64,000 bases of DNA from Diphasiastrum complanatum (GCA_029204225.1 CM055106.1:9284274-9348273), one strand, 5' to 3'. Positions 11,842 through 23,639 are shown, numbered from the stretch's first letter. Notes: generated from the sequence alone by a model not told the origin. Numbers and translations are program-made.

Positions 11842-12963
11842 TTAACTTAGGAACATTAAGAACATTATCAAGTTCATCCTTTTGGATGATCCCACATACA
11901 AGGGAATTGTTCCTGTTCGACTTATCTTACATTCTTGACTACTTGCAGTATAGATTGATCTATGTAAATCATTGTAAGAAAGTAAAGTGGAGAATATGTC
12001 CTTTTGATATGTCATGTGGGAACTTGCCCCACTATCAATCCACCAAGAGTCATTGGTGTTGCTCTTGGATGATGGTGGTTTGTTGGAAACCATCAAGGAT
12101 GACTCTTCATCCTCCTCCTCCTCCTGATGTGCAATGTTGTTTCGTTTGCTCTCTTGTGCCTTCTTCTTCTTGAGACATTCTGATGCAAAATGTCCTTTCT
12201 TTCCACAGAAAAAACATTTGTACTTGGACTTGTCTTTGATCTTGCCCTTTGAGCTTGAAGCCTCATCCTCCTCCTTGGTCTCCTTGAAGTGCTTCTTCTT
12301 GCCATTGGTCTTCTTCTTGCTTTTGAATGAGAAATTAGCTTTCTCATCACCATCCTGCAGAGAAATAGCATTCATTATTGCATTGGTATGCAACATCCTA
12401 CACTCTTCAGCTACTAATACACTGTGTAGCTTTTCTATAGTAGGCAAAGTGTCTTGGATTGCAAAGCTTTGGACCAAATTTGTAAAGCCACTCCCTAGAC
12501 CATTGAGGACAATCTGAACAAGCTCACTATCTTGAATCTTCTCTCCAATGGAAGCTAACTCCCTATTGAGAGACTTGATTCTTAGCACATAATCTTGTGC
12601 ACTCTCATCATTCCTCTTCATGCTTTGTAGAATCTGATTCGTAAGCATGAGAAATCTCGAAGTGTTACTAGACTCATAGATAAATTTTAAGGATTCTCAA
12701 GCCTCTTTAGCACTCTTACATGATGATACTTCCCTTAAAAGATCATTGCTTACATTCATCTTAATACAGTGAAGTGCAAGCCTAGACCTCTTCTTGTATC
12801 TCACTAATTCATGTGCACCTAGAGGTTCATCTTCATCATCTATTAGAAACTCATAAAGATCCTAGAGCACCATTAGTGACTCCATCCTCACTTTCTAAAT
12901 AGCACAATTGGTAGAATTTAACCTCTCACTAGCTTCTAGAAGGTAGACTCCCAGTGATCCCAT
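11842..12963 (-). pseudogene. Copia-B gag and protease
   Basis: The gag N-terminus (a YLLEASERLNSTN-type motif from 12963) is interrupted by stops upstream of 12648. From there gag is open: LRIKSLNRELASIGEKIQD, an EEC-rich segment, a basic linker, the CCHC knuckle CFFCGKKGHFASEC near 12180-12220, and the protease motif WWIDSGASSHMT near 12035. The frame breaks at about 11842, just before the integrase part. In copia elements these give the nucleocapsid and the aspartic protease. Confidence 0.9.
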
Positions 12964-13595
12964 CTTACTAGCAAGATTCTACACACAAGATATAGATTTG
13001 TTTGGACCTGAAACTCACAAAGGTTTCTAACTTGCAGTGTTTCACTCAAATGTTGACTTCTAATCCAACAGATGGATTTGTAATCACAGTTCTATCACTC
13101 CCTCACAAAGGTGGAATGAAGATAAGATGAGATGAAAACTACTCTCAAGCAAATCTTGCCAATCTTGGCTATTCTTGGACAAAAACTGACTCTATCTCTC
13201 TCATTCACTTTGATGTACTTTCAAGACCTGGTTTCCACTTTAAGAAGGTTTGAAATCAGCCTAGATTAATTAGTTTTCATGAAACAAATTCAAAACTAAT
13301 CAATGGCAAGTGATCTTGGTAACTTATCCTAGGATTTGCACAAAAAATTACATCAAACTGACACCAGATGAATTTTCTATGATCCAATGAATATGGGTTA
13401 TTAAATGCTGGTTCAGAGATGCCCACACGTGTGAACAGTATGGATTTTGATCCTGAAAAAGTTTGGGATCAAATCCCCTCACCAAAACTTGGATACTGGC
13501 TCGCCCTTCCAATACTAGCTTTTTGCACCAAAACCTGCTAAAACTGGATTAGATTCAGACACAGATCAATGGCCTTGTACTTGGCTCTGATACCA
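12964..13595 (-). other. Copia-B 5' leader and primer-binding site
   Basis: Untranslated leader between LTR and gag. At 13583-13595 the minus strand reads TGGTATCAGAGCC, complementary to the 3' end of plant initiator tRNA-Met, the usual copia primer. The leader holds one CACACGTGTG palindrome (13424-13433). Confidence 0.9.
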
Positions 13596-13960
13596 TGTGA
13601 AAAGTATAGTACTAAGGACCTTAAATGGATCTTTGAATGATCCACAAGGTGATTGTGTGAAAGTATTGTACTTTAGGACCATAAATGGATCTACAAAAGA
13701 TCCACAAGAGTGATTGGATGCTTGCTTAACAATCTATCAAAAAACTAGACACAAAAAAGTTGATCTAGATTGGCAATTTGACAAACAACAAGCATTAACA
13801 ATCAAAAGCATTGATAAACATTGAAATCCGAGCCCACACGTGTGTACTACAGGCTGTAGTACGGCCTTCAACCTGAGAAAAAAATAGAAATTGATTTGGT
13901 TTCATTTGGAGCATGGTTTTTGATCAAGCTAGATTTGCCAATTTTTGGCAATTCTTCACA
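13596..13960 (-). repeat. LTR shared between Copia-C (3' side) and Copia-B (5' side)
   Basis: In minus-strand sense it begins TGTGAAGAATTGCC at 13960 directly after a purine tract (gaggaggag, from 13961 up) of Copia-C, and ends TTTTCACA at 13596 directly before the Copia-B PBS. It is 365 bp against 694 bp for the LTR at 17128-17821, with about 330 bp missing internally. Its sense 3' end carries a roughly 61-bp tandem duplication (13596-13657 and the following unit). Confidence 0.85.
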
Positions 13961-14170
13961 CTCCTCCTCAAATTTAGCTTGATCTATTTACAACTCTCTT
14001 GATTAATCAATGAAAGCTTTTAGAAGTGTCTAAAAAATCCAGCTACAAAGAAGGAACTTTTGAGACTCCAATAGAGAATGATGTCCATGAAGGATCTTTC
14101 ACCACCTCTTAGAGGATCCCTTACAAGATGTTCCATAAATGTGTCTATATACATGTAGCACACTTCAAAA

Positions 14171-14548
14171 CTAAACATCATGCCAAGCCATGGATTCCAA
14201 GGCATTTTGTGCACTTGAAGATACATCAATTAAAATATTAAGTGCATAAATAATGTTGCCAAAGACAACTTGTCTTGCTTGATCCATATGATTGAGCCTA
14301 GATGGCTCCATCTTGATACTCAAGGTTCTTCTTGGAGTCCTCGGGTCTTGAGCTTGCTCCTCCACTTTACTTGACTCCAAACCATCAATGAATTGAATAA
14401 GGTGTTGATCCAAAGGTGCTTCTTCAAGTTTACAAATCTTCCACTCTTGAAAGATCACATTTTCACCATTGACAAATTCTTTGGCTGAAAACAAGTAGAT
14501 TCTACAATCTCTACTTGAAGAGCAAAACACTATCATTATTCCTATCAT
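14171..14548 (-). pseudogene. Copia-C integrase-RT linker remnant
   Basis: Encodes DPRTPRRTLSIKMEPSRLNH, the counterpart of the linker DARTPRRSTRARSEPLRLTY in Copia-B, preceded by a degenerate copy of the VFCSSSR.../VIFDE region. Nothing recognisable as RT follows before the purine tract, so the whole RT-RNase H part (about 1.9 kb in Copia-A) is deleted. Confidence 0.75.
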
Positions 14549-14571
14549 TGAAATAGGATAATCTTTGGTCC

Positions 14572-16326
14572 TTACATTGGAATGATCATGCTCAAAGCAT
14601 GTGGACCAAAGATTTCCAATACAAATGATGTTTCATCTTTTGTGACACTATTCAAACTATTACAAAAATAGTTATCCAATGAAATTGCTTTATCAACAAC
14701 AAATGTAGATTTCAAAGCATCCCATTTCATTGTCTTGTCATACAAAGTAATAAACACCATGAATCTTAAAGGTAAGAAACAAGTCACCTCATGTCTACTA
14801 ATACTTTCCAAAAAGTATTCAAAGATAGTAGACTCTCCAATGCTCACCACCCTTGCAAGATGCACACTTGAATGGACAATTTGCATGCAATTTGATGACT
14901 CGGCCATTGTCATTGAGGACTCTCTTGGAACTCTCATGCTTTGAGTCTGATCCTCAAGATCTTCCTCCTTTTGATGCTCCTCCTTAATGCAAGCAAGATC
15001 ACACTTTGCCAAGATCTCCTCTTGAGTGATCTCCTCCTTTGCCAAGCTCATTCTTTCAAAAGAAACACTAGCTTCCAACTTAAACAATCTTCCATGTTTA
15101 AATCCCTTTGCAATGCAAACATCATTCTTCAAGATGAAGCAAACACCATGCTTAAAGTGGACATCCAACCCACTTTCTAAGAGTAGACCAACACTAAGCA
15201 TATTCTTGGTGATTGATGGTACATAAAGGACATTTTCTAGATCCATGCATTTTGAGGATTCTAGACAGAAAGAGATGGTGCCAACACCATCTATCCTACA
15301 CTCTTCATCATTTGCAGTAAAGACAAACTTTTTAGCATCATTGAATGAGTGTAAGGTTGAGAAAAACTCCTTTTGACAAGACATGTGGGAGCTAGCCCCA
15401 CTGTCGATCCACCAATTGTCTCTTGAATTGCTATTGCTTGTTGGTGAGAATGTAGATGCCATAAAGAATACATCTACTTCATCCTCCTCCTCCTCCTTTG
15501 TAAGGTTTCCTTGTTTGTCCTCCTCCACTTGTGCTCTTAGCCTCTTGTAGCATTTAGATGCATAATGCCCCTTCTTTCCACAAAAGAAGCATTTTTGCTT
15601 TGACTTGTCCTTTGAGCTTGATGCATCATCCTCTTCTTTGGCCTCCTTTGGATGCTTCTTCTTTCCATTGGTCTTCTTTTTGCCCTTGAATGAGAAATTG
15701 GCTTTCTCATCACCATTCTGCAAAGACAAGGAACTCATCCTAGATTTTGCATGGAGCATCCTACACTCTTCAGCCACTAATACACTGTGAAGTTTTTCTA
15801 TAGTTGGCAAAGTGTCTTGGATGGAAAAACTTTGGACCAAATTTGCAAAGTCATCTCCTAGACCATTAAGGACAATTTGTACAAGCTCTCCATCATGAAT
15901 CTTCTCTCCAATGGAAGCCAACTCCCTATTTAGAGACTTGATTCTAAGTACATAATCCTGTGCACTCTCCTCACTTTTCCTCATGCTTTGCAAAATTTGA
16001 TTTCTAAGCATAAGAACTCTAGAAGTGTTGCTAGACTCATAGATTGATTTTAAAGACTCCCAAGCCTCTTTAGCATTAGTACAAGCTGATATTTCTCCCA
16101 ACAAATCATTGCTCACATTCATCTTCACACAATGAAGTGCAAGCCTAGATCTCTTCTTGTATCTAGCTAACTCCTGTGCACCTAGAGGTTCATCTTCATC
16201 TTCAATCAAGAACTCATAAAGGTCTTGGAGCACTAAGAGTGACTCCATTCTAACCTTCCAAATAGCATAATTTGTAGAATTCAACCTCTCACTAGCTTCT
16301 AGAAGGTATGCTCCAGCAGATCCCAT
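14572..16326 (-). pseudogene. Copia-C gag-protease ORF with a remodelled tail
   Basis: Open from MGSAGAYLLEASERLN (ATG at 16326; an in-frame upstream ATG at 16410 gives an atypical extension). It has the gag core (LRIKSLNRELASIGEKI), the CCHC knuckle CFFCGKKGHYASKC near 15570, and the protease WWIDSGASSHMS near 15400. After NMLSVGLLLESGL...HFKHGVCFILKN the chain departs from the family. The integrase finger is absent, and only vague echoes of integrase follow (VHSSVHLARV; DKAISLDNYFCN resembling GEAITCANYLCN). The frame nevertheless stays open to 14572, which suggests either recent decay or selection on the shortened product. Confidence 0.85.
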
Positions 16327-17127
16327 CTTACTAGTGACTTCTACAAACAAGAAATAGATTTGATTGACTTGAAACTCACAAAGGTCTAACACTTGCAGTG
16401 TTTCACTCAAATTTGATTTCTAATCCAACAAATGGACTTATAATCATAGTTCTATCACTCCCTCACAAAGCTAGAATGAAGATAAGATGAAGTGAAAACT
16501 ACTTTCAAACAAATCTTGCCAAGAAATGGATTTGATTGTCTCTAGAAACTCACTAAGGTCTCTCTCTTGTAGTTTTTCACTCAAATTAGATTTCTAATCC
16601 AACAAATGGACTTATAATCTCAGTTCTAGCACTCCCTCACAAAGTTGGAATGAAGATAAGATGATGTGAAATCTACTTACAATCAAATCTTGCCAAATTT
16701 TGGCTATTTTTGGACAAAAAAATGACTTAATCTCTTTCTTCCTTCTTGGTGTACTTTCAAGACCTGTTTTTAACCTTAATAGGACTTGAACTCAGCCTAG
16801 ATTAATTAGATTCCATGAAACAAATTCAAATCTAATCAATGGCAAATGATCTTTGTAGATTATCCTAGGATCTCCACCAAAAATTACACCAATAGCTCAC
16901 AAATTGAATTTTTTTGGATCAAATGAATACCATGCATTAAATGCAGGTTCAGAGGTGCCCACACATGTGGACAGTACGGATTTGGACCCCTACCAAGTTT
17001 GGGATCAAATCTCCTCACCAAAATCAAGATTCTAGCTTGCCCTCTCAATACTAGTTTTTAGCACCAAAACTTGCTATAAATGGATTTGCATTAGATGCTT
17101 ATGCTCTTTTACTTGGCTCTGATACCA
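16327..17127 (-). repeat. Copia-C leader with ~180-bp tandem duplication, and PBS
   Basis: Two adjacent diverged copies (about 16345-16522 and 16523-16700) both contain the phrase ATCCAACAAATGGACTTATA and CACTCCCTCACAAAG. Copia-B has this unit once. The PBS (TGGTATCAGAGCC, minus) is at 17127-17115. Confidence 0.8.
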
Positions 17128-17821
17128 TGTGAAAGTACTGTGCTTTAGGACCATAAATGGATCTACAAAGATCCACAAGAGTGATTGGATGCTTGCTTAA
17201 CAATTTATCAAAAAACTAGACACAAAAAAGTTAATCTAGATTGGCAATTTGACAAACAACAAGCATTAAGAATCAAAAGCATTGATAAACAGTGAAATCT
17301 GAACCCACACGTGTGTACTAAAGGCTGTAGTACGGCCTTCAACCTGAGAAACAAGTAGAAATTGATTTGGTTTCATTTGGATCACAAAAACTCAATGTAC
17401 ATAGTGAACTAGCTTGAGATTGCCAATGAGCTCCAAAATTTTTCTATCTTCTCACTATGGAGAGAGGGAATACATAGCAAATTCGACTTCCTTCTTGAAG
17501 TTAGGTGGATTTCCAGCATGTAATAAGGAAGTTAACTCACTCTCCTTGACCTAAAATGAAACCCTAGTCTATTTCCTAGAGTTATGCCTGGTAGGTAGCT
17601 AGTTGGTCAAATTTTCACCTTAAACTTAGGTGTAGGTCCTATAAAGTAGGGATGACCACCAAATAGACATGACCAACTCTTTGACCTAACCTACATTAGG
17701 ATGGGTTTACCATGTGGCATCATGGCCTCACATGTGTGGGACCCACTTGTGTACACAATTTACACTATTCTACATGGTTTTTTAACAAGCTAGATTTGCC
17801 AATTTTTGGCAATTCTTCACA
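17128..17821 (-). repeat. 5' LTR of Copia-C (694 bp)
   Basis: Minus sense TGTGAAGAATTGCC...ACTTTCACA. It contains CACACGTGTG at 17306-17315 followed by GTAGTACGGCC. The same LTR family occurs at 13596-13960, 17822-18458 and 31430-31920. Confidence 0.85.
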
Positions 17822-18940
<1,119 letters not shown>

Positions 18941-19431
18941 GACTCCATCCAATTCCACCAATGTTTTGCACCACTTCTTATGAAGTTGGTAAGCAAAATT
19001 ATTTGTTCATAATTGATAAATAAAAAAATTGCAAACATTTAAATTACATCTCTCACCGCATCTCGGATCTCCGATTTGCAGTGGCTATCATGCCTACCAT
19101 GCGACCCACCATCCATAAAAATGGGAAGACCCATGACTGCGGCCAGATCCGTGACTTGGAGATGTGTCACGAGACATTAAGGATACGTATGGGATAATGT
19201 CTACAGGCAGTAAAAGATAGTTTTTAAAAATACAACCCCATATAATCAATGAGTGCAAGAAATAAATTCAAATTAATGAGTTTAGGGTTTAGGGTCGAAC
19301 AAATTAAGTCACTCCTTACATTCAACCATATATAAATAAATTACATTACTCCCTAATAATCACAAATACTGAAATTACATGTTGTGCGAGTCAATACATA
19401 GGGAGAGATACGTTGGTGAGGACGACACTCT
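18941..19431. other. Unannotated stretch
   Basis: No coding potential recognised. It holds two tandem TTTAGGG units near 19280, too short to count as telomeric. Confidence 0.4.
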
Positions 19432-19689
19432 TTACATCCCTACTATATTTAGCCACTTGTCATGAGAGTAAGGAGACAGTTGGTTGTTGAGGACCGATAG
19501 TCTTTGGTTCGGTTCTTTAGGTGACTGAAACTTGATGAGAAACAACTCTATTGTGATTGTAAAGAAATAGGTCTCATAAGTTCTTCTAGTCTCTTGAAGT
19601 AGCTGAGTAATTGAAATAGTTGCTGCACCTTGATGTACATAGATGATTCCAAATTCATGAAGGAACCATGTCATATCATCATTTCCTTG

Positions 19690-19926
19690 GTGTTGTCTAA
19701 AAAGATCATTGCTAACATTCATTTTAATGCAATGAAGTGCTAGCCTGGATTTCTTCTTGTATCTAATCAACTCTTGTGCACCAAGAGGTTCAACCTCTTC
19801 TTCAAGCACAAATTCATAGAGATCTTGAAGTACCAATAGTGATTCCATTCTCACCTTCCATATGGAATAGTTTGTAGATTTTAATATTTCACTAGGCTCT
19901 AGAAGGAAAGATTCAATTGTTCCCAT
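19690..19926 (-). pseudogene. Copia-D gag N-terminal fragment
   Basis: Starts MGTIESFLLEPSEILKSTNY at 19926 and follows the copia gag family (IWKVRMESLLVLQDLYEF, LALHCIKMNVSNDLF). It then switches near 19690 to unrelated sequence in the same frame (open to 19432). Only about 80 residues of gag remain. Confidence 0.85.
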
Positions 19927-19959
19927 TTCTTCCCAATGAATTCTACAAACAATGCTCAA

Positions 19960-20873
19960 AAAATTAATAAATTTTAGAGCACTTAGATTTCATTTATATC
20001 CAAAAGAAAACAAAGTACATAGTGGTAGAAGTCGAGATAGTCTCTTAGCTCTCAAAAAATTTTGAAGGCATTACTATGGAGAGATGATATTACATAGAAA
20101 ATCTCTTCCCCACCTCGAGTTAGGTGAAAATCTAGCATGTAATGAGGAAGAAGATTGAGCATTTTTTTTCCTAATTTTTCATTCCAGCCTAACCCTTGCG
20201 TTTTTTCATGTTGGTGGCTAGATTGATTAACTTGTGAAAGTTTTCAGATTTATTAAGATCCAAACCTACAAAATGATCTTTGGTTAGAAAAACAAGCAAT
20301 TCACCAATCTTGCCAATGTAGAAAAATCAGCATCTACACTAAAAATGAGATGCAAACTCTAATAGATCCTAATCAAACATGAACCAGAACATAAAATGAA
20401 GTTGTTTTCTGTACAGTAACAGTAGCTACTATATTTCACACGTGTGGATCTGAAATAGCTTTTAATGAACATTCTACACACAAAATTGCAAGCTATCACA
20501 AGTATAGTGCACCAATGGATAGTAGAACCCAAGAGAACCATGTATAAGCATGAACGAGATAAGAGAACAAGAATTTTATCTCTCCCCATGAGTAACATCC
20601 TTTTATAACAGGTCCAAACCTAAATTCAAACCTAGTTTCCCTCCATAATAGAAAACCCTACAATTATTGTGACGAGATTCAATGTTTCTACTACTCAAAT
20701 TTGAATCTACTAAAACTCATGTAATATGAGTTCCCACACTTTCCAAAAGTGTTTATTCAAATGCTTTTAGACTAATATAGCATTGAAAAGTCAAACTCTA
20801 AGTCTAATATGAAATTGGCCTCAAATGCTAAATAAACAAATGCAGCAAATATGACTAAACGAGTTGAAATCTC
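19960..20873. other. Presumed Copia-D LTR/leader region
   Basis: Lies between a 3' end of pol (20874) and a gag start (19926), where an LTR and leader are expected. It begins, in minus sense, TGTGAGAG after a GAAGAGGGAG purine tract near 20880 and contains CACACGTGTG (20437-20446). I found no PBS, so the downstream LTR boundary is unknown. Confidence 0.45.
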
Positions 20874-21275
20874 TCACACTCCCTCTTCAACTAGTTTTAG
20901 CATGGACTTTGATAACACTCCAAGTGATGTCCTATGCTTCATAAACAATTTCTTTCCCAATGCTTTGGTGAAGATATCAACTACACATTCCCTTGAAGAA
21001 GCATGTTGAAGCTCCACCTCCTTTATCATTACTTGCTCCCTCACATAGTGATATGCCGCCTCAATATGCTTGCTCCTAGCATGAAAGATAGGATTGGTTG
21101 CCAATTTTTGGGCTGATAGGTTGTCACGAAAGATGATTGAGCTCTACGGAAAATCCAGCAAGTGACCATCTCCTTTGTGCAATGTGTAAGTGCTTTGTAC
21201 TCGGCCTCACTAGATGACAATGAGATAGTGGCTTGTTTCTTCGACATCCATGATATAGCTCCATCACCTATGAAA
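20874..21275 (-). pseudogene. Copia-D RNase H C-terminal fragment
   Basis: Two frames: GDGAISWMSKKQATISLSSSEAEYKALT (near 21270-21160), then NPIFHARSKHIEAAYHYVRE, CVVDIFTKALGK and the terminal LVEEGV stop at 20874. The central part is frameshifted. This is the extreme 3' end of a copia pol. Confidence 0.9.
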
Positions 21276-21374
21276 ATACAATAAGTGTGAAAAATGCAAA
21301 AATAAGCTTGGTAGAGGCCAAAAATCTTGTATATAGATAAACACACATGTGTGGATCCTGTTCCCACGTGTAAA

Positions 21375-22062
21375 CAAGAACATCTTCAACATCATTCAGT
21401 GAGAGGTATGTGACACTATTCATGTAAAACATTGGCAAATCGAGGAGAGTCTTGGTTTTGTCATATGGATTCACGTCAGATAAGGAAGACTCGGCTGGGT
21501 CGTACATTGAAGCCAACCTTGCCTCCTCGTCAGCACCCAAGGCGTCATCAACAATAGCTGACTCTAATATCACAGAATCAGTTGATAATGAGGCACCCTC
21601 AATGCTAAGTGTCGAAGTTCTTGTCTCATCAGGAATAAGAGCACAAAGATAAAACACAAAGCCCATGCCTTCTTGCAAAAAATGACATGATCGATTGTGC
21701 TGGTCACAATGGACCACACGTTTAAAATCACTCACGATTTTCGTGAATCGTCAGTTGTGGCTTTGCTTTGAAGATGGTTGGGCAAGTACTAGGTCATGGA
21801 AATGGATGAATCGTAGATTATCCATGATCAACATAGACTGATTCAGACTATCATAATACTCCTTATACAACACTGGAAAATATGATTTATGTTCTGATAC
21901 AAACCTCTCAATATCAAAAGACATATTGAAATCCGTACCAAGAAAATCCAATCCGTACACTAGTCGATCCAACAGCGGATCAGATATATAGCACATAGTA
22001 CAACTGTCCACACGTGCGACACCACACGTGCTACAATACACGTCAATCTGCCAATCGCCCAC
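21375..22062 (-). pseudogene. Unknown protein-coding fragment divergent from the H3 half
   Basis: A single minus frame runs about 230 codons with one TGA (21753-21751). Readable parts are FNMSFDIERFVSEHKSYFPV, VVHCDQHNRSCHFLQEG, and an acidic segment DDALGADEEARLASMYDPAE, then LDLPMFYMNSVTYLSLNDVE. I do not recognise the family. The likely start is one of the ATGs between 21925 and 22062, inside or just next to the G-box region. Copia-D sequence begins right after its 3' part (about 21370). Composition is less A/T-skewed than the flanks, as in a real gene. Confidence 0.4.
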
Positions 22063-22379
22063 GTGCCCACACGTGCAAGATCACACGTGCCAGAACACAC
22101 GTCACTAAACCATTGGACCACGTGGACACACGTGCAAGTTTCACACATGCAGATACAGAGGTGTAGGTCCCACATGTCAGGTACTGATTGGGCCACGTGA
22201 CCACACGTGCGAGCCTATACGTGCGAGAACACATGTCACTGATCCATTCAGCCACGTGTCCCCACGTGGGTTCCCACACGTGTTGATCCAGAAGTGCAGT
22301 TTCACACGTGCGTATACAGACGTGTGGTTCCACATTTCAGCTATTGACTGGGCCACGTGTCACTGGTATTCGCACGTGC
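22010..22379. promoter_or_regulatory. G-box array: 15 CACGTG palindromes in ~370 bp
   Basis: Fifteen exact CACGTG hexamers, mostly as (C/A)CACGTG(C/T), plus several one-mismatch versions. Two imperfect repeat units (about 22078-22200 and 22210-22360) show the array grew by duplication. CACGTG is the core site for plant bHLH and bZIP factors. It lies between the unknown minus-strand ORF and the TATA box of the H3 half, as a shared or bidirectional promoter would. Confidence 0.7.
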
Positions 22380-22393
22380 CAATTTTTCTCCCC

Positions 22394-22400
22394 TATATAA
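22394..22400 (+). promoter_or_regulatory. TATA box of the H3-protease fusion gene
   Basis: TATATAA in CCCCTATATAAGTCC, about 300 bp before the ATG at 22702 and directly after the G-box array. Confidence 0.65.
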
Positions 22401-22477
22401 GTCCATTCCCGGGATTTGTACAGGTTTTTGCAAAATTTGCTGGCACGTTTGATTGCATCCATACGAAATGCATTCGT

Positions 22478-22690
22478 GATATTGCCATCACGCGAGCGGC
22501 CTCCTCTCCATGCCCGTTCCTTACACCCTCTCGCGTCATAGCGATATTAGCTTGACTTCCCCAGTATTGCCATCACGCAAGCCCCTGCCTCTCCCCGCCT
22601 GACTCTGCCACTCTCTCGCGTCGTAGCGATATCACGGTTAGAGTTCTCAGTGTCTCTTCTGATGTGTCTCTATCCTCGCGTAGTATAGAT
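22478..22690 (+). repeat. ~83-bp tandem repeat in the presumed 5' leader
   Basis: ATTGCCATCACGC recurs at about 22481 and 22564, and CTCTCGCGTC.TAGCGATAT at about 22530 and 22612. A third partial copy (CTCGCGTAGTATAGATATT) precedes the start codon. The repeats are rich in CpG and pyrimidines. Confidence 0.75.
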
Positions 22691-22701
22691 ATTCAGCCTC
22701 A

Positions 22702-22943
22702 ATGGCTCGGACGAAGCAAGCCGCTAGGCTTACCAATTTTGTTCATTCGTCCCGTCCCCAGACATCTGAACCCGTACGTCCGCAAAGATGCCGTAGACCT
22801 AGCCGTCCATGGTTGAGGGACACCAGGGCCTTGCAGAGGAGCACCAAACTTCTGATCCCAAAAGCAGCCTTCTACCGGGCTGTGAGAGAGGTTACACAAG
22901 ACATGACCACCCATCTGCCCTATGCAGTGAGGTGGAATATCAC
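22702..22943 (+). pseudogene. N-terminal half of the CENH3-like H3 / Ulp1 fusion gene
   Basis: Starts MARTKQAARL, like H3 and plant CENH3 tails, then a short Arg/Pro-rich tail. It continues RDTRALQRSTKLLIPKAAFY and RAVREVTQDM, which match H3 alpha-N and alpha-1. Loop 1 is about three residues longer than in canonical H3 and is followed by RW, where H3 has FQ; both are CENH3 traits. The histone match ends at NIT (22943), where the sequence enters a Copia-A LTR; the ORF runs on only to TGA at 22962. The remaining histone fold is on the opposite strand at 6574 downward. It has no intron in this half. Upstream lie a G-box array and TATA box. An ordinary H3 or CENH3 pseudogene is the alternative, but the in-frame protease continuation of the other half argues for a fusion. 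Confidence 0.85.
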
Positions 22944-23639
22944 TAGTGTGAACATGAAATGACTAGTTTTTAGTCAAGTTGACTAGTCACCTACAAATTA
23001 GCTTTTCCTTGCATGTGCATGAGTAAATGCTCCCACATGGCAAGTGGATGTTCACATGTGTGTATAGAGTACTAGAAGATAAGAGTTGACCATTTTCCTT
23101 AGATCCTATTTTGTAGGGAATATTCCTATATTCTAGGAGACTAGCTTTTTGGATTTTAGTCATATTCTAGAAGGTCAACTATTGGATAAGGATCAAGGAT
23201 GGATCAAATGGATAGATATGAGTGATGTGGCACTCTTCACACGTGTGAAGGCCTGCTGGACTGTACCAGACTCATGGATGTACTTGATCCATAAAAGGAT
23301 CATCATTTTGCTAAGAAAATTGATGAGACTTTTGCACTCTACACTTTTGTGAGATTTCTAGTCATTTGTCTTGTGATTTTTATGCATGATTGCTATCTAG
23401 TATCATTGTACTTGTTGTTTCAGGTGCAGGCCGTACAGTGGACAGTACTCCACACGTGTGAAGCCGCTCTCACTAAAAAATGATGTGTTGATCCATTGCT
23501 CTTGCTTAAATCCAAGTGTAGTGAATCTAGATCAAGATCTAATGTGTAGAACTTGATAGATTCATTGATTAAGCAACCAATAACTCTCTATGATTGTAAA
23601 GTACAATCATTATTGTCCTAAAAACTGTAAAATTTATCA
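22944..23639 (+). repeat. Copia-A 5' LTR, last 696 bp
   Basis: Identical by eye to 28396-29091. It contains CACACGTGTG at 23238-23247 and 23451-23460, and a TATA-like CATAAAAGG near 23290. It lacks the first 166 bp of the full 862-bp LTR. Confidence 0.97.

Larger units (their letters stand above)
9241..12963 (-). mobile_element. Copia-B: 3'-truncated Ty1/copia element
   Basis: The minus-strand order is LTR (13960-13596), PBS (13595-13583), leader, gag (ATG at about 12963), protease, integrase, RT and RNase H. The copy is cut inside RNase H near 9300, next to a short CT/C-rich run, so no 3' LTR follows. Several stops and frameshifts break the polyprotein. It is a close relative of Copia-C and Copia-A in protein sequence. 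Confidence 0.9.
13596..17821 (-). mobile_element. Copia-C: short non-autonomous copia element
   Basis: LTR 17821-17128, PBS 17127-17115, duplicated leader, gag-protease, strongly shortened pol remnants, purine tract, LTR 13960-13596; about 4.2 kb in all. No reverse transcriptase or RNase H core remains. It resembles plant TR-GAG-type non-autonomous elements, which keep gag but borrow polymerase. No target-site duplication is visible because the left LTR runs straight into Copia-B. Confidence 0.8.

Noticed and set aside
19275-19296. Telomere-like repeat
   Set aside because: Only two TTTAGGG units, which is common in plant DNA.
22702-22962. Simple insertion of Copia-A into the histone gene
   Set aside because: The LTR at 22944 begins 166 bp inside the element and no histone sequence follows the 3' LTR. 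The missing LTR part and histone half are together at 6.57 kb in inverted orientation, so an inversion explains the break.
23149-23352. 67-aa ORF repeated at 28601-28804
   Set aside because: The two copies lie in the Copia-A LTRs and are identical only because the LTRs are; there is no sign of a gene.
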